Shown: positions 17,903-26,826, numbered from the stretch's first letter. The stretch: DNA of 64,000 bases from Oceanobacillus caeni (GCF_019037185.1 NZ_JAHHXM010000004.1:114174-178173); one strand, 5' to 3'. The notes: generated from the sequence alone by a model not told the origin. Translations and numbers: made by a program.

Positions 17903-19099
17903 GTGAGTATAATAAAAAGATTCCTAACAAGGGTTAGGAGGAGCGGTATCGTTCTATTCTTTTATAAAATAGCCTTTCATTTAATTGGATTACTCCCAAG
18001 AAACAAGAAAACGATTATTTTCGAAAGCTTCCATGGTAAACAATACAGTGATAATCCAAGGGCTATTTATGAATATATCATTGAGCATAGACCGGAATAC
18101 GATGTATATTGGAGTGCAGATAGACGGTTTACAAACCTATTTGAAGAGAACCATGTACCATATATAAAAAGGTTCTCTTTGAAATGGCTTTTAAAAATGG
18201 GAACCGCTAAATACTGGGTAATAAATGCTAGGTTACCATTATGGATACCTAAGCCTTTAAATACAGTATATTTACAAACTTGGCATGGTACGCCTTTAAA
18301 AAAATTAGGTATTGATATTGATGATGTCAAAATGCCAGGTACTGACACAGAAAAGTATAGAAAGAATTTTCTTTACGAGGCGGGAAAATGGGATTATCTT
18401 ATTTCGCCTAACCCATACTCGACGGAAATATTTAAGAGAGCGTTTGGTTTTAATAAACAGGTAATAGAATCTGGATATCCCAGAAATGACTTCTTAATTC
18501 ATTCTAACAATACAGAAACAATTTCTAAGATAAAAGAAAGAAATCAATTACCATTGGATAAAAAAGTAATTCTTTATGCTCCAACATGGAGGGATAATGA
18601 ATATTTTTCTAAGGGTAAGTATAAATTTAATTTAAAAATGGATTTAGAAAAAATGAGAAAAGAATTAGGAAATGAGTATATTATTATCTTAAGGCTCCAT
18701 TATCTTGTTGCTGAAAATCTTGATTTAACAGATTATGATAATTTTGTATACGATTTTTCCTCTTATGAGGACATTCGTGAACTTTATGTTATCTCAGATA
18801 TCTTAATTACTGATTACTCCTCTGTGTTTTTTGATTATGCTAATTTAAAAAGGCCGATGATTTTCTTTGTGTATGATATTGAAAATTATAGGGATAGTCT
18901 AAGAGGATTTTATTTTGATTTTGAGGAGAAGGCACCTGGAGCTTTAGTTAAAACAACAGAAGAAATCTTAGGAGAAATAAAAGGAATAAAAGAACACGGC
19001 TATCAAATATCAAAGGTTACGGAGGAATTCTATCATAGGTTCTGTAACTTGGAAGATGGAAAAGCTTGTGAACGAGTTGTAAATGAGGTTTTTCGCTAA
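17903..19099 (+). CDS. CDP-glycerol glycerophosphotransferase family protein
   Basis: The 398-residue protein is a second compact TagB/TagF catalytic domain: LQTWHGTPLKKLGIDI, ESGYPRNDFL, ILYAPTWRDNE, ILRLHYLVAE and ITDYSSVFFDYANLKRPMIF, with the family C-terminal FYFDFEEKAPGALVKTTEEI. The GTG start follows AAGGAG by nine bases. It is co-transcribed with the large TagF-like gene and probably extends or primes the teichoic acid main chain; which of the three family members is the primase cannot be settled here. A terminator follows at 19106. Confidence 0.88.
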   Translation: MSIIKRFLTRVRRSGIVLFFYKIAFHLIGLLPRNKKTIIFESFHGKQYSDNPRAIYEYIIEHRPEYDVYWSADRRFTNLFEENHVPYIKRFSLKWLLKMGTAKYWVINARLPLWIPKPLNTVYLQTWHGTPLKKLGIDIDDVKMPGTDTEKYRKNFLYEAGKWDYLISPNPYSTEIFKRAFGFNKQVIESGYPRNDFLIHSNNTETISKIKERNQLPLDKKVILYAPTWRDNEYFSKGKYKFNLKMDLEKMRKELGNEYIIILRLHYLVAENLDLTDYDNFVYDFSSYEDIRELYVISDILITDYSSVFFDYANLKRPMIFFVYDIENYRDSLRGFYFDFEEKAPGALVKTTEEILGEIKGIKEHGYQISKVTEEFYHRFCNLEDGKACERVVNEVFR

Positions 19100-19105
19100 T
19101 AAAGG

Positions 19106-19140
19106 ACAGGCTCATCTGTATAGATAGCCTGTATTTATTT
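19106..19140 (+). terminator. Terminator of the tagF-like operon
   Basis: ACAGGCT (19106-19112) pairs with AGCCTGT (19126-19132) and is followed by ATTTATTT, seven bases after the stop codon at 19099. Confidence 0.7.
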
Positions 19141-19167
19141 GTCTAATCCTAACAAAACTTGTATAAT
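19139..19167 (+). promoter_or_regulatory. Promoter of tagG-tagH
   Basis: TTGTCT at 19139-19144 and TATAAT at 19162-19167 are separated by 17 bases, and the tagG ATG is 37 bases further on. Confidence 0.7.
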
Positions 19168-19203
19168 ATGATAATTAGTAGACTTGTTTGAAAGGACTAA
19201 CAT

Positions 19204-20028
19204 ATGAAATCGGCGATTCAAGTATTAAAAGAACAATTTAATCATTTTTACTTAGTTCGACGACTTTCTCTTTATGAGATAAAGAGTAAAAATAAGAATA
19301 ATTATTTAGGTATGTTATGGGAAGTATTGAACCCATCCATACAAATCCTTATTTATTGGTTTGTGTTTGGAGCATTGTTAGGCCGTGCACCAGTCGAAAT
19401 AGATGGCAAGGAGATTTCGTTTATATACTGGCTCATGGCCGGATTCATTCTATGGACTTTCTTTTTTCAATCTATTATTCACGGATCTAAATCGATTTAC
19501 ACAAGGCTTAGAATGCTATCAAAAATGAACTTCCCAATGAGCATAATCCCTAGTTATGTTATATTCTCACAATTCTATGTTCATTTAGTAATGCTTGGGA
19601 TATCTATCATTGTTTTTCAATTTGCTGGTTATTATATAAATGTATATTTTGTCCAGTTGTTCTATTATATCTTTGCAGCAGTCTGTTTAACCTTTGCTAT
19701 TTCGCTTATAACATCAACATTATCGACAATGATTCGAGATGTTCATCTGTTACTTGCTTCGGTATTAAGAATGATGTTATATGTATCTGGGGTTCTTTGG
19801 CCATTATCGATATTGAAAGAATACCCACCAATTATTTTAACGATTATAAAATTGAATCCTTTATATTATCTAATGGAAGGATATCGTATCTCTTTCTTTG
19901 GATCGGAATGGTATCTAATTACACACTGGCAATACACCCTCTATTTCTGGGTTGTTATCCTTGTTCTATTCCTAATTGGAGCGACATTACACGTTAAATT
20001 TAGAAGACATTTTATCGATTACTTGTAA
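19204..20028 (+). CDS. tagG: Teichoic acid ABC transporter permease
   Basis: The 274-residue protein has about six membrane spans in the ABC-2 permease layout. The cytoplasmic N-terminus contains the typical SLYEIKSKNKNNYLGMLWEVLNP, followed by IYWFVFGALLG and the LYYLMEGYRISFFG segment of TagG proteins. It forms the membrane channel exporting undecaprenyl-linked teichoic acid. The ATPase partner begins within 20 bases of its stop codon, as in other Bacilli. It has its own promoter upstream. Confidence 0.92.
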   Translation: MKSAIQVLKEQFNHFYLVRRLSLYEIKSKNKNNYLGMLWEVLNPSIQILIYWFVFGALLGRAPVEIDGKEISFIYWLMAGFILWTFFFQSIIHGSKSIYTRLRMLSKMNFPMSIIPSYVIFSQFYVHLVMLGISIIVFQFAGYYINVYFVQLFYYIFAAVCLTFAISLITSTLSTMIRDVHLLLASVLRMMLYVSGVLWPLSILKEYPPIILTIIKLNPLYYLMEGYRISFFGSEWYLITHWQYTLYFWVVILVLFLIGATLHVKFRRHFIDYL

Positions 20029-20043
20029 AGGCTTGTGAATGTT

Positions 20044-20850
20044 ATGGAAAAAGCAATCATTGTAAGTAATGTAACAAAAAAATATAAATTATATAAAGGA
20101 ACAAAAGACCGCTTATTGGATTTAATTACTCCAAAGAGCTACGGAGAAGATTTCTTTGCACTCGCGGGTGTTAACTTTGAAGCGGAAAAAGGGGATATTA
20201 TTGGGTTCATTGGTATAAACGGTTCTGGTAAGTCCACTTTATCTAATATTATTGCTGGGATTGTCCCTGAAACATCAGGTAAAGTTACGGTGAATGGTCA
20301 GTCTTCACTAATAGCTGTTTCTGCTGGTTTAAAAAATGAGTTGTCAGGTAGAGAAAATATTGAATTAAAGCTTCTTATGCTTGGCTTTAATAAAAAGCAA
20401 ATTAAAGAATTAGAACCGGAAATCATTGAGTTTGCGGAATTAGAAAAATTCATTGATCAACCTGTTAAATCTTATTCCAGTGGGATGAAGTCTCGTTTAG
20501 GTTTTGCGATATCTGTTAATGTGGATCCCGATATTTTAATCATCGATGAAGCACTATCAGTAGGGGATAAAGCCTTTGCGGAGAAGAGTTTAAATAAGAT
20601 GAAGGAATTTAAGCAAAAAGGAAAGACGATGATTTTCGTAAGTCATTCACTCGGACAAATGAAAGAGTTTTGTGAAAAAATATTATGGCTTGAATTCGGG
20701 ATGGTAAAAGATTTTGGGACAGTAGAAGAAGTTATCCCGAAATATGAGGACTTTTTAAATCAATGGAAGAAAATGGATAATAAAGAGCGGAATGAATATA
20801 GGGAAAAGGGATTTGAACGTCAAAAAGAAATATTGTTTCAAAAAAGCTAA
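20044..20850 (+). CDS. tagH: Teichoic acid ABC transporter ATP-binding protein
   Basis: An ABC ATPase with Walker A GINGSGKST, signature YSSGMKSRLGFA, Walker B ILIIDEALSVGD and the switch His in FVSHSLG. The SLIAVSAGLKNELSGRENI segment is typical of polysaccharide/teichoic acid exporters. At about 268 residues it lacks the long C-terminal extension of B. subtilis TagH. The GTG at 20035 and the ATG at 20044 are both possible; AAAGG lies 3 and 12 bases away respectively, so the start is uncertain by three codons. It pairs with TagG to flip teichoic acid to the outside. A strong terminator follows. Confidence 0.92.
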   Translation: MEKAIIVSNVTKKYKLYKGTKDRLLDLITPKSYGEDFFALAGVNFEAEKGDIIGFIGINGSGKSTLSNIIAGIVPETSGKVTVNGQSSLIAVSAGLKNELSGRENIELKLLMLGFNKKQIKELEPEIIEFAELEKFIDQPVKSYSSGMKSRLGFAISVNVDPDILIIDEALSVGDKAFAEKSLNKMKEFKQKGKTMIFVSHSLGQMKEFCEKILWLEFGMVKDFGTVEEVIPKYEDFLNQWKKMDNKERNEYREKGFERQKEILFQKS

Positions 20851-20859
20851 GGATATACT

Positions 20860-20899
20860 AAAAAAGGAAACTTGCCGCATAAGACAAGTTTCCTTTTTT
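20860..20899. terminator. Bidirectional terminator between tagH and the LCP gene
   Basis: A 15-bp stem (AAAAAAGGAAACTTG at 20860-20874 with its complement at 20885-20899) has A and T tracts on both sides, so it serves both convergent genes. Confidence 0.9.
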
Positions 20900-20901
20900 C
20901 A

Positions 20902-21945
20902 TTAGTAAGTTGTTTCACCACTTGTAGTTTGTGTTGGCGGTGATATCGTTGGATCGTCAATTATATCTAGATGTGCTTGTAATGTATGTTTTGTCTCACC
21001 GAGAGCTAGCTCGTCTAATTTATAGTAATACGTACTACCAGGTTGATAATCAGTACCATCTAGAGTTAATGTTTCGATATCTAGTGACTTGCCTGAAGTA
21101 CCATAGGTGATGAAACTCTTCATTTCACCAAACTTCATGTTCGTTGTTAGGTTTCCTCCTACGGCTTCGATGACATCATCGATATTCATGATACCGTGTA
21201 CAGAGGCACCTTTAGCGATAATTGCTTTCATAATTTCTTGTTGACGTTCACCGCGCATGATATCATTATCTTTTTTACGAGTACGAGCTAATGCAAGAGC
21301 TTCCTCACCATCTAAGTGTTGCTTTCCTGGTAATAGGTGAATCGCACCTGCTTTGTCTTTAGAGTTTTGTTCTTTTAACTCATAAGGAACATCTACTGTA
21401 ATTCCGCCAACTGCATCTACAACATCAATAAACGCATCGAAGTTTACTTTTACGTAGTAGTCAATCGGAATATCTAAAAGGTTCTCAACGGTATTAATGG
21501 TTCCTCTTGTACCACCAAAAGCATGCGCATGGTTAATTTTTGTTTCATATCCCACTTCTGGAATGTAAACTAGAGAATCACGTGGTATACTTAAAAGTTT
21601 AATGCTATTTTCTTTTTTGTTTAAGGTAGCGACCATTAGCGTGTCTGTTCTAGAATTCTTAGATTCCCCACGTTTTTCACTGGAATCGATACCCATGATA
21701 AGGACCGAAACATTGTCCTTCGTTGGATCGACCGGAATTTCTCTTAAATCCGATTTTTCTCTTCCATCATCTTCGTATGCACTGGAGAATATGGAATCAG
21801 CTTTTAAATATAAATAAGATGCATATGTTAAAATACCTACAAATACAATGACAATTGGTAATAATATATATATACGTTTACGAATTCTGCGTTTTTTCTT
21901 ACGCCTTACGATCCGTGTTGGTTCGTTTAATTGTCGTTTAGACAT
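20902..21945 (-). CDS. tagU: LCP-family (LytR-CpsA-Psr) cell-wall polymer ligase, TagU-like
   Basis: The 347-residue protein has a basic cytoplasmic head (RIVRRKKKRRIRKRIY), one membrane anchor (about 27-50) and an extracellular LCP domain: LIMGIDSSE, SRTDTLMVATL, LLSIPRDSLVYIP, YYVKVNFDAFIDVVDAVGGI and ARTRKKDNDIMRGERQQ. The conserved Arg/Asp residues that bind polyprenyl pyrophosphate are present. LCP enzymes transfer teichoic acid from the lipid carrier to peptidoglycan MurNAc, the last step of the pathway encoded around it. It is monocistronic and convergent with tagH. Confidence 0.9.
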   Translation of the reverse strand: MSKRQLNEPTRIVRRKKKRRIRKRIYILLPIVIVFVGILTYASYLYLKADSIFSSAYEDDGREKSDLREIPVDPTKDNVSVLIMGIDSSEKRGESKNSRTDTLMVATLNKKENSIKLLSIPRDSLVYIPEVGYETKINHAHAFGGTRGTINTVENLLDIPIDYYVKVNFDAFIDVVDAVGGITVDVPYELKEQNSKDKAGAIHLLPGKQHLDGEEALALARTRKKDNDIMRGERQQEIMKAIIAKGASVHGIMNIDDVIEAVGGNLTTNMKFGEMKSFITYGTSGKSLDIETLTLDGTDYQPGSTYYYKLDELALGETKHTLQAHLDIIDDPTISPPTQTTSGETTY

Positions 21946-22303
21946 TAATTTTAATCCCCTTTAAAAAATTTAATAGGATAAAAGATAAAAAACCTAAACT
22001 TTATTTTACTATGAATCTATTTTTTCGTAAATGATTAATTGTGTAAACTTTGTCGAATCATGGAAGATTTGATAAAAAGTTGGAACAATTTCGGATATAT
22101 TTTTGCTATTCATTATTCAGTATGTAACAATATAATGAAGTATATAAAGTTTATTTAAATTTATATTTAATCATATTGCTTAGATTTCATAATATACATA
22201 CACTTGGCAAGTAAGAATGGAAAACTTTCAAGGCTCTCGCCATCACTTGTAGCGAGAGCCAGGTTTTCTAATCCTAAATAATAAAAAATTTGGAGTGAAT
22301 TCA
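21946..22303. other. Divergent intergenic region with a two-step hairpin (22217-22271)
   Basis: The region between the leftward LCP gene and the rightward epimerase is AT-rich. Near its end GGCTCTCGC (22232-22240) pairs with GCGAGAGCC (22252-22260); an outer stem follows, with GAAAAC before it and GGTTTTC after it. The trailing AGGTTTTCTAA resembles the hairpin repeats at 15144 and 63453. It could be a leader structure for the epimerase mRNA or just a repeat. Confidence 0.5.
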
Positions 22304-23422
22304 TTGAAGCAATTAATTAAAGTCATGACTGTGTTTGGAACGAGGCCGGAAGCAATCAAAATGGCGCCACTTGTTCTAGAATTACAAAAACGGTCATCTG
22401 AATTTGAATCTATTGTAACAGTAACTGCACAACATCGTGAAATGTTAGATCAAGTATTAGAGATATTTGACATTACCCCTGACTATGATTTAAATATTAT
22501 GAAAAAACAACAAACCTTGGCACAAATTACCACACGTGCTTTAGAGGGATTGGACGAGGTAATGAAAGAGACGCAACCAGACATTGTGCTTGTCCACGGA
22601 GATACAAGCACAACGTTCGTTGCATCCCTTGCAGCCTTTTATAACCAAATTGCAGTTGGTCATGTAGAAGCGGGACTTCGTACATGGAATAAGTATTCAC
22701 CTTATCCGGAGGAAATGAATCGTCAGTTAACGGGTGTAATGGCGGATTTGCATTTTGCGCCTACGGAAAAGTCGAAGCAAAATCTTTTAAATGAAAATAA
22801 AAGGGAAGAAACAATTTTTGTGACTGGAAATACGGCTATTGATGCATTGAAGACTACGGTAGATGAAAGTTATACAAGTGAAGTTTTGGATAGTCTTGGT
22901 GATGACCGCTTAGTATTGGTTACGGCTCATCGAAGAGAAAATCTTGGGAAAAATATGAACCAAATGTTTCGTGCGATTAAACGATTGGTAGAGGCGCATG
23001 ATGATGTGCAGGTTATTTATCCAGTACATTTGAATCCCGTTGTTCAAAATACTGCAAAAGAGATTTTAGGGAATGATGATCGTATTAAATTAATTGAACC
23101 TCTTGGTGTTGTTGACTTTCATAACTTTGCTGCACGTGCTCATTTAATTTTAACGGATTCTGGTGGAGTGCAAGAAGAGGCACCATCCTTAGGGGTTCCC
23201 GTGCTTGTTTTACGTGATACGACAGAACGCCCAGAAGGAATTGAAGCTGGGACGTTGAAACTGGCTGGAACCGATGAGGATACGATCTTTGATTTGGCTA
23301 ATGAGTTGTTAAGTGACGAGTCCGCTTATAATAAGATGGCAAGAGCGTCGAATCCTTATGGGGATGGGGAAGCTTCTAAGAGGATTGCAGATGCAATTAT
23401 AGCGTACATGAAAAGGAAATAG
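22304..23422 (+). CDS. mnaA: UDP-N-acetylglucosamine 2-epimerase (non-hydrolysing)
   Basis: The protein has all the WecB/MnaA landmarks: FGTRPEAIKMAPLV, HGDTSTTFVASLAAFY, GHVEAGLRT, PYPEEMNRQLTG, VTAHRRENLG, and the C-terminal LTDSGGVQEEAPSLGVPVL with DTTERPEG. It converts UDP-GlcNAc to UDP-ManNAc, the donor for TagA at 1.9 kb. TTG at 22304 is preferred because GGAG lies eight bases upstream; the GTG at 22295 overlaps that ribosome site. The product is 372 residues, normal for the family. A decayed copy of its 3' part is found at 26650-26826. Confidence 0.93.
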   Translation: MKQLIKVMTVFGTRPEAIKMAPLVLELQKRSSEFESIVTVTAQHREMLDQVLEIFDITPDYDLNIMKKQQTLAQITTRALEGLDEVMKETQPDIVLVHGDTSTTFVASLAAFYNQIAVGHVEAGLRTWNKYSPYPEEMNRQLTGVMADLHFAPTEKSKQNLLNENKREETIFVTGNTAIDALKTTVDESYTSEVLDSLGDDRLVLVTAHRRENLGKNMNQMFRAIKRLVEAHDDVQVIYPVHLNPVVQNTAKEILGNDDRIKLIEPLGVVDFHNFAARAHLILTDSGGVQEEAPSLGVPVLVLRDTTERPEGIEAGTLKLAGTDEDTIFDLANELLSDESAYNKMARASNPYGDGEASKRIADAIIAYMKRK

Positions 23423-23434
23423 GTGAATATAATG

Positions 23435-23470
23435 CGAGTGAGGAGGAGCCTTCACTCGTATTTTAATAAA
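23435..23470 (+). terminator. Probable terminator of mnaA
   Basis: CGAGTGA (23435-23441) pairs with TCACTCG (23452-23458), followed by TATTTTAAT, 12 bases after the stop codon. Confidence 0.6.
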
Positions 23471-23864
23471 GGCTTGGAAGAGGAATAAACTAAACCCATG
23501 GGATGATGTATTAGCCAGATGGTTATTAATGCTTGTTATGGTCGATCGACGTAATGAAAAAGTTTATGGTGATATTTATCAAGAATTGGAGGGAATAGCC
23601 ATGAAAGATGCTTTTCAAGGTTGGGAGGAGTTAAGTATGACACAAGAAGAATATCTTGCTTATGAGTCGCGTCTGAAGCGTATTATGGATGACGAATCTT
23701 CCAGGATGGAAGCGGAGATTAGGGAGAAGAAAGCTGTAAAAGATAATAAAAAGTCCATTGCACGTAAACTTCTAGCGAAAGGCATGGAACCAAAAGAGGT
23801 TGGAGAAGTAACTGAATTGCCGATGGAAAAAGTTCTGGAGCTAAAGGAAGAAATGAGACTGTAA
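23470..23864 (+). pseudogene. C-terminal remnant of an Rpn/PD-(D/E)XK nuclease-family transposase
   Basis: Reading from about 23470 gives WKRNKLNPWDDVLARWLL and then a 111-residue open frame whose features (LEGIAMKDAFQGWEELSMTQEEYLAYESRL, then ARKLLAKGMEPKEVGEVTELPMEKVLELK) match the C-terminal third of Rpn-family recombination-promoting nucleases. The nuclease domain is missing, so this is a truncated relic even though the tail is still open. A second, shorter echo of the same gene lies at 23930. Confidence 0.65.
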
Positions 23865-23929
23865 GGGAATTAAAACGAGATAGCTTCTCACCTAGGTTGA
23901 GGAGCTTATTTGTTAAGGCTAAGTAGGGT

Positions 23930-23976
23930 AAGATTAAAGATGATATTTACCAACAATTGGAGGGAATATTCTTCAT
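23930..23976 (+). pseudogene. Second fragment of the Rpn-family gene
   Basis: AAAGATGATATTTACCAACA and the following TTGGAGGGAATA repeat the DIYQELEGIA segment at 23568-23600 with several changes and then diverge. It is a short duplicated scrap, not a gene. Confidence 0.45.
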
Positions 23977-24022
23977 TGACTTCATCATCTAGTCCTTGTG
24001 GTAAAAAAAGAAATAAATAAAA

Positions 24023-24064
24023 AATAATCCACCCGTCTCCATTATCTAAAAGGGGTGGATTATT
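24023..24064. terminator. Strong hairpin, probably a terminator
   Basis: AATAATCCACCC (24023-24034) pairs perfectly with GGGTGGATTATT (24053-24064). It is preceded by an A-rich run and stands alone, with no intact gene ending nearby; it may have belonged to the decayed Rpn gene. Confidence 0.5.
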
Positions 24065-24110
24065 GACTTTGGCCTCACAGAGACCATACCACTACGGATA
24101 TCACTTTTTT

Positions 24111-24145
24111 ATTTGTATACTTTTATTATACAAAAGTATACAAAT
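24111..24145. repeat. Perfect 14-bp inverted repeat with GTATAC cores
   Basis: ATTTGTATACTTTT (24111-24124) and AAAAGTATACAAAT (24132-24145) are exact complements around ATTATAC. Each arm holds the palindrome GTATAC. It looks like an operator of the XRE/phage-repressor type or a relic promoter region; no intact gene uses it now. A 61-codon frame ends beside it on the minus strand but has no ribosome site. Confidence 0.55.
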
Positions 24146-24484
24146 TTAATCAAACATAGAGAGGTTGTTGTTTAAATAGATAAATTGAGTAATAGACTGT
24201 CGAACTATGACTATATTTGACGCATTTACTTCATCGGAATAGTTTAGAATTTGCCTGCTCATAGGGGATAGAGGCAAATAAGGTAGGTTAAACAAACGTT
24301 TGATATATTGGAATTCGCATTGGTGACTCATAATTGTGAGGGAAGAATTAGCAATCCAGTACCGAAAGTCGGCACTTGTCTACGTTAATTCGTTAATCAC
24401 TATCCAAAATCCGTTACACTTCTATGTTCTTTCATTAATCATGCTCATGAGTGCGCTGGACCTATCCCTGTTGTTTACAATAGA
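24146..24484. repeat. Non-coding interval with the AAACAAACGTTTGAT motif (24290) and family B repeats (24365-24440)
   Basis: AAACAAACGTTTGATA sits at 24290-24305. From 24365 come family B units (TACGTTAATTCGTTAATC, AAAATCCGTTACAC, TTCATTAATCATG). No gene is supported. Confidence 0.5.
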
Positions 24485-24532
24485 AAAAGCCGCATGAAAT
24501 CAGAATTTAAAATATGATTTCATGCGGCTTTT
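24485..24532. terminator. Terminator of the TPR/InlB-repeat protein gene
   Basis: An 18-bp perfect stem (24485-24502 with 24515-24532, AAAAGCCGCATGAAATCA) carries A/T tails on both sides, 38 bases past the stop codon at 24570. Confidence 0.88.
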
Positions 24533-24569
24533 CATTTTAAATGTGTTCCATCATGGCTTCTTTCCGTGT

Positions 24570-26420
24570 TTATTCTTCTGAACTTTCCTCAGGGTTTTCT
24601 TCGAGTTCGTCATCTTTTGGTGTTTCTGTTTCACCTTTTTCTGTTTCTTCATTATCGTTTCCTGGCGAAAGCTCGGTTTCTTCTTTATTCTGTTCATTTT
24701 CATCTGGTTTTTGTTCCGGTTTACCCTCTGGTTTCGGTTTTGGATCTGAATCTTCCGCTGGTTTGGATTCCTCCTTTTTTTGTTTCTCTTTTTCTACTGG
24801 TTTACTTTCTTCTTTTTTCGCAGGCTTTGAACCGTTATTTGTATTCGGTTCATTTGCAGGTGATTTATAATTACTATTTGAATTAGAACTAGAATTTGAA
24901 CCAGGGCTTTGTGAATTCTTATGCTCATTTGTTCCGGTACTTTGATCAGCCCCTTCCTCATTCGTAGTGCCGCTATCACTACTATCTGGGCTAGTCGAAT
25001 CGTCCACTCTTACAAACACGGCCTGTATATTCTTGTCTCCATTCATCGCTACTTGGATTCTTGCGTTACTTCCGCTAACCGATCCTTCCCAATGGCTAAA
25101 TAGCCATCCTGATTTAGGCTGGGCGAATAAGGAAATAGATTCTCCTTGGATAAATTGGCTTTCTAAGGTGTCACGAATGATGTTTCCCTCACCAGAAATA
25201 GAAAGGTTTAATGTAGCCTGTTTCACTGGTTCAAACACTGCAACGACAGAAATACTGGAATCCAATGTTAACTCCAATGGATTAGTAGTGTCTGTAACAT
25301 CACCTTCCCATCTGACAAACTCGTAGCCGGCTTTTGGTTCTGCTTCTAACGTTATTTCCGTTCCGGCTAGGTAACTTGTTTTATTTGGTAAGATGGATAC
25401 CGTTCCTTCTCCTTGGACTTCTGTTTTAATAAACTTATTTTCCCCTTCTACGATGAAGTCAAGTTCTTTTTCCAAATCTTGATACGTTACAGTAAGGCTT
25501 GTAACACCTTCATCAATTGCTTTAGCTGTCATTTCTACCCCTTCCGTGTCGGATAACTCCATGATCTTATCGTCATTAGAAATCCACTCGGGGTTTATTT
25601 CCATTTCTTCTCCGTCCGCATCCACGCCAGTCACAGATAATTCCATTTCTTGATCGATGGATAGTGGGCCAAATTCTTCTGGTGTGAAGGTCATTTCTTC
25701 TACCACTTGTTCCTCAATATGTAATTCATCGTTCTTGGTAATCGAGCCAACCTTTGCGGAAATATCAGTTGTGCCAAGTTCTTCTGCGTGGAACGTCATG
25801 ACCGTCTCCGATACTTCTTCTAGAGAACCAGAATCCTCATTTTCTAATGTCCATTCTGCTTCAACTGGAAGGGTGGATCCGTCGCTCTTTTTCCATTCCA
25901 GTATGATATTGCGGTTATGACCTTTTTGGACGTAGTGTCTGTCGGGAACAATATTTATATTGGATTCTAATTGATCAGCCAATTCGGTTAGTGCTTTATT
26001 ATCGGTTGCTTTAATTCCATCTTCCAATGTTTGCATCACTTGAGGTAAATCATTCTTTCCTTCGTAGGCAAGGGATATAAAATAGTAAAACCGCGGTTCT
26101 TTCGGTTTTATTTGGAGCCCTTCTTCTAATGTTCCGATTGCTTTGTCAAATTGCTCCAATCCCATATAAGCACTCGCAAGACCGACCCTTGCTTCAGTAT
26201 GGGATGCATCTTCCTCTAGAACTTTTTTAAAAAACTGCCTACTTTTTTCATATTCTTCATTGTCCAAAGCTTCTTTAGCAATCTCTAGATATTCTATTGT
26301 AGCATCCGATTGCGTAATTTTTATTGTAAAAAAAGCAGCAATACCAACGATAAGTGCAAGGATTACAATTAAAAAAATTAATCTTTTCCTCTTTCTCCTC
26401 TTGTTCCTCATATATCTCAT
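24570..26420 (-). CDS. Membrane-anchored TPR protein with Ig-like and bacterial (InlB-type) repeat domains
   Basis: The 616-residue protein starts with a basic head (MRYMRNKRRKRKR) and one membrane span (about 14-33). Two to three TPR units (about 40-140) follow, including SHTEARVGLASAYMGLEQFDKAIGTLEEGL, read here in parts. Then come Ig-like strands (about 165-330) and two bacterial repeat domains (about 335-475) with GYEFVRWEGDV and GWLFSHWEGSV cores. The last 130 residues are a Glu/Lys/Pro-rich low-complexity tail. AGAGGGG precedes the ATG by nine bases. The architecture suggests a surface-exposed scaffold or adhesion protein; no enzymatic motif is seen. It is monocistronic. Confidence 0.75.
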   Translation of the reverse strand: MRYMRNKRRKRKRLIFLIVILALIVGIAAFFTIKITQSDATIEYLEIAKEALDNEEYEKSRQFFKKVLEEDASHTEARVGLASAYMGLEQFDKAIGTLEEGLQIKPKEPRFYYFISLAYEGKNDLPQVMQTLEDGIKATDNKALTELADQLESNINIVPDRHYVQKGHNRNIILEWKKSDGSTLPVEAEWTLENEDSGSLEEVSETVMTFHAEELGTTDISAKVGSITKNDELHIEEQVVEEMTFTPEEFGPLSIDQEMELSVTGVDADGEEMEINPEWISNDDKIMELSDTEGVEMTAKAIDEGVTSLTVTYQDLEKELDFIVEGENKFIKTEVQGEGTVSILPNKTSYLAGTEITLEAEPKAGYEFVRWEGDVTDTTNPLELTLDSSISVVAVFEPVKQATLNLSISGEGNIIRDTLESQFIQGESISLFAQPKSGWLFSHWEGSVSGSNARIQVAMNGDKNIQAVFVRVDDSTSPDSSDSGTTNEEGADQSTGTNEHKNSQSPGSNSSSNSNSNYKSPANEPNTNNGSKPAKKEESKPVEKEKQKKEESKPAEDSDPKPKPEGKPEQKPDENEQNKEETELSPGNDNEETEKGETETPKDDELEENPEESSEE

Positions 26421-26649
26421 GAAAAATGACCCCTCTAATATATATAGTGGAGTTTAATATTATTATGCATAATTGAAATAATAGAAAACTTTCCACAACC
26501 ATCTTAAGGTTGATTGAGAAGTTTTATTCTTTTATAAATATTAATTTAGTACTGAATTAAATCAATCCATCTTTTTTTAATAAATCGAATCAATCGGTAC
26601 TCGTGCATCATTAAATTCCACACTATGCAAGGAGAAAGGTGACCTGTCT
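26421..26649. other. Non-coding interval with a hairpin (26485-26525) and a family B trace
   Basis: AAAACTT/AAGTTTT and CAACC/GGTTG form a nested stem at 26485-26525. CGGTACTCGTGCATCATTAA at about 26588 is a weak family B echo. No gene was found. Confidence 0.4.
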
Positions 26650-26826
26650 TCAAGGTTTATGATTTTAGCTGGTTCTGGAGAAGTGCAAGAAAAGCGTCAT
26701 CTTTAAGATTTATCATTTTTTTTACGCTATACGACAGTGCGACCACAAGAAATTGAGGCTGAGAGGTTGAAACTGGGTGGAACGGGTGAGGACACTATTT
26801 TTAATTTAATATTAAAGTTTTTTTAA
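26650..26826 (+). pseudogene. Decayed 3' fragment of an mnaA-type epimerase gene
   Basis: TTAGCTGGTTCTGGAGAAGT, GCGACCACAAGAAATTGAGG and GGTTGAAACTGGGTGGAACG follow, in order, the mnaA segments coding LTDSGGVQEEA, ERPEGIEAG and TLKLAGTDEDTIFD at 23150-23300, but with stop codons and shifts. It is a relic of a second copy lying 3.5 kb from the intact gene. Confidence 0.7.

Noticed and set aside
24146..24331. 61-codon minus-strand frame next to the inverted repeat
   Set aside because: No ribosome site, contains the 16-mer repeat and has no recognisable content.
24541..24886. Phe/Ser-rich plus-strand frames over the C-terminal tail of the TPR protein
   Set aside because: Shadows of the Glu/Lys/Pro-rich coding sequence.
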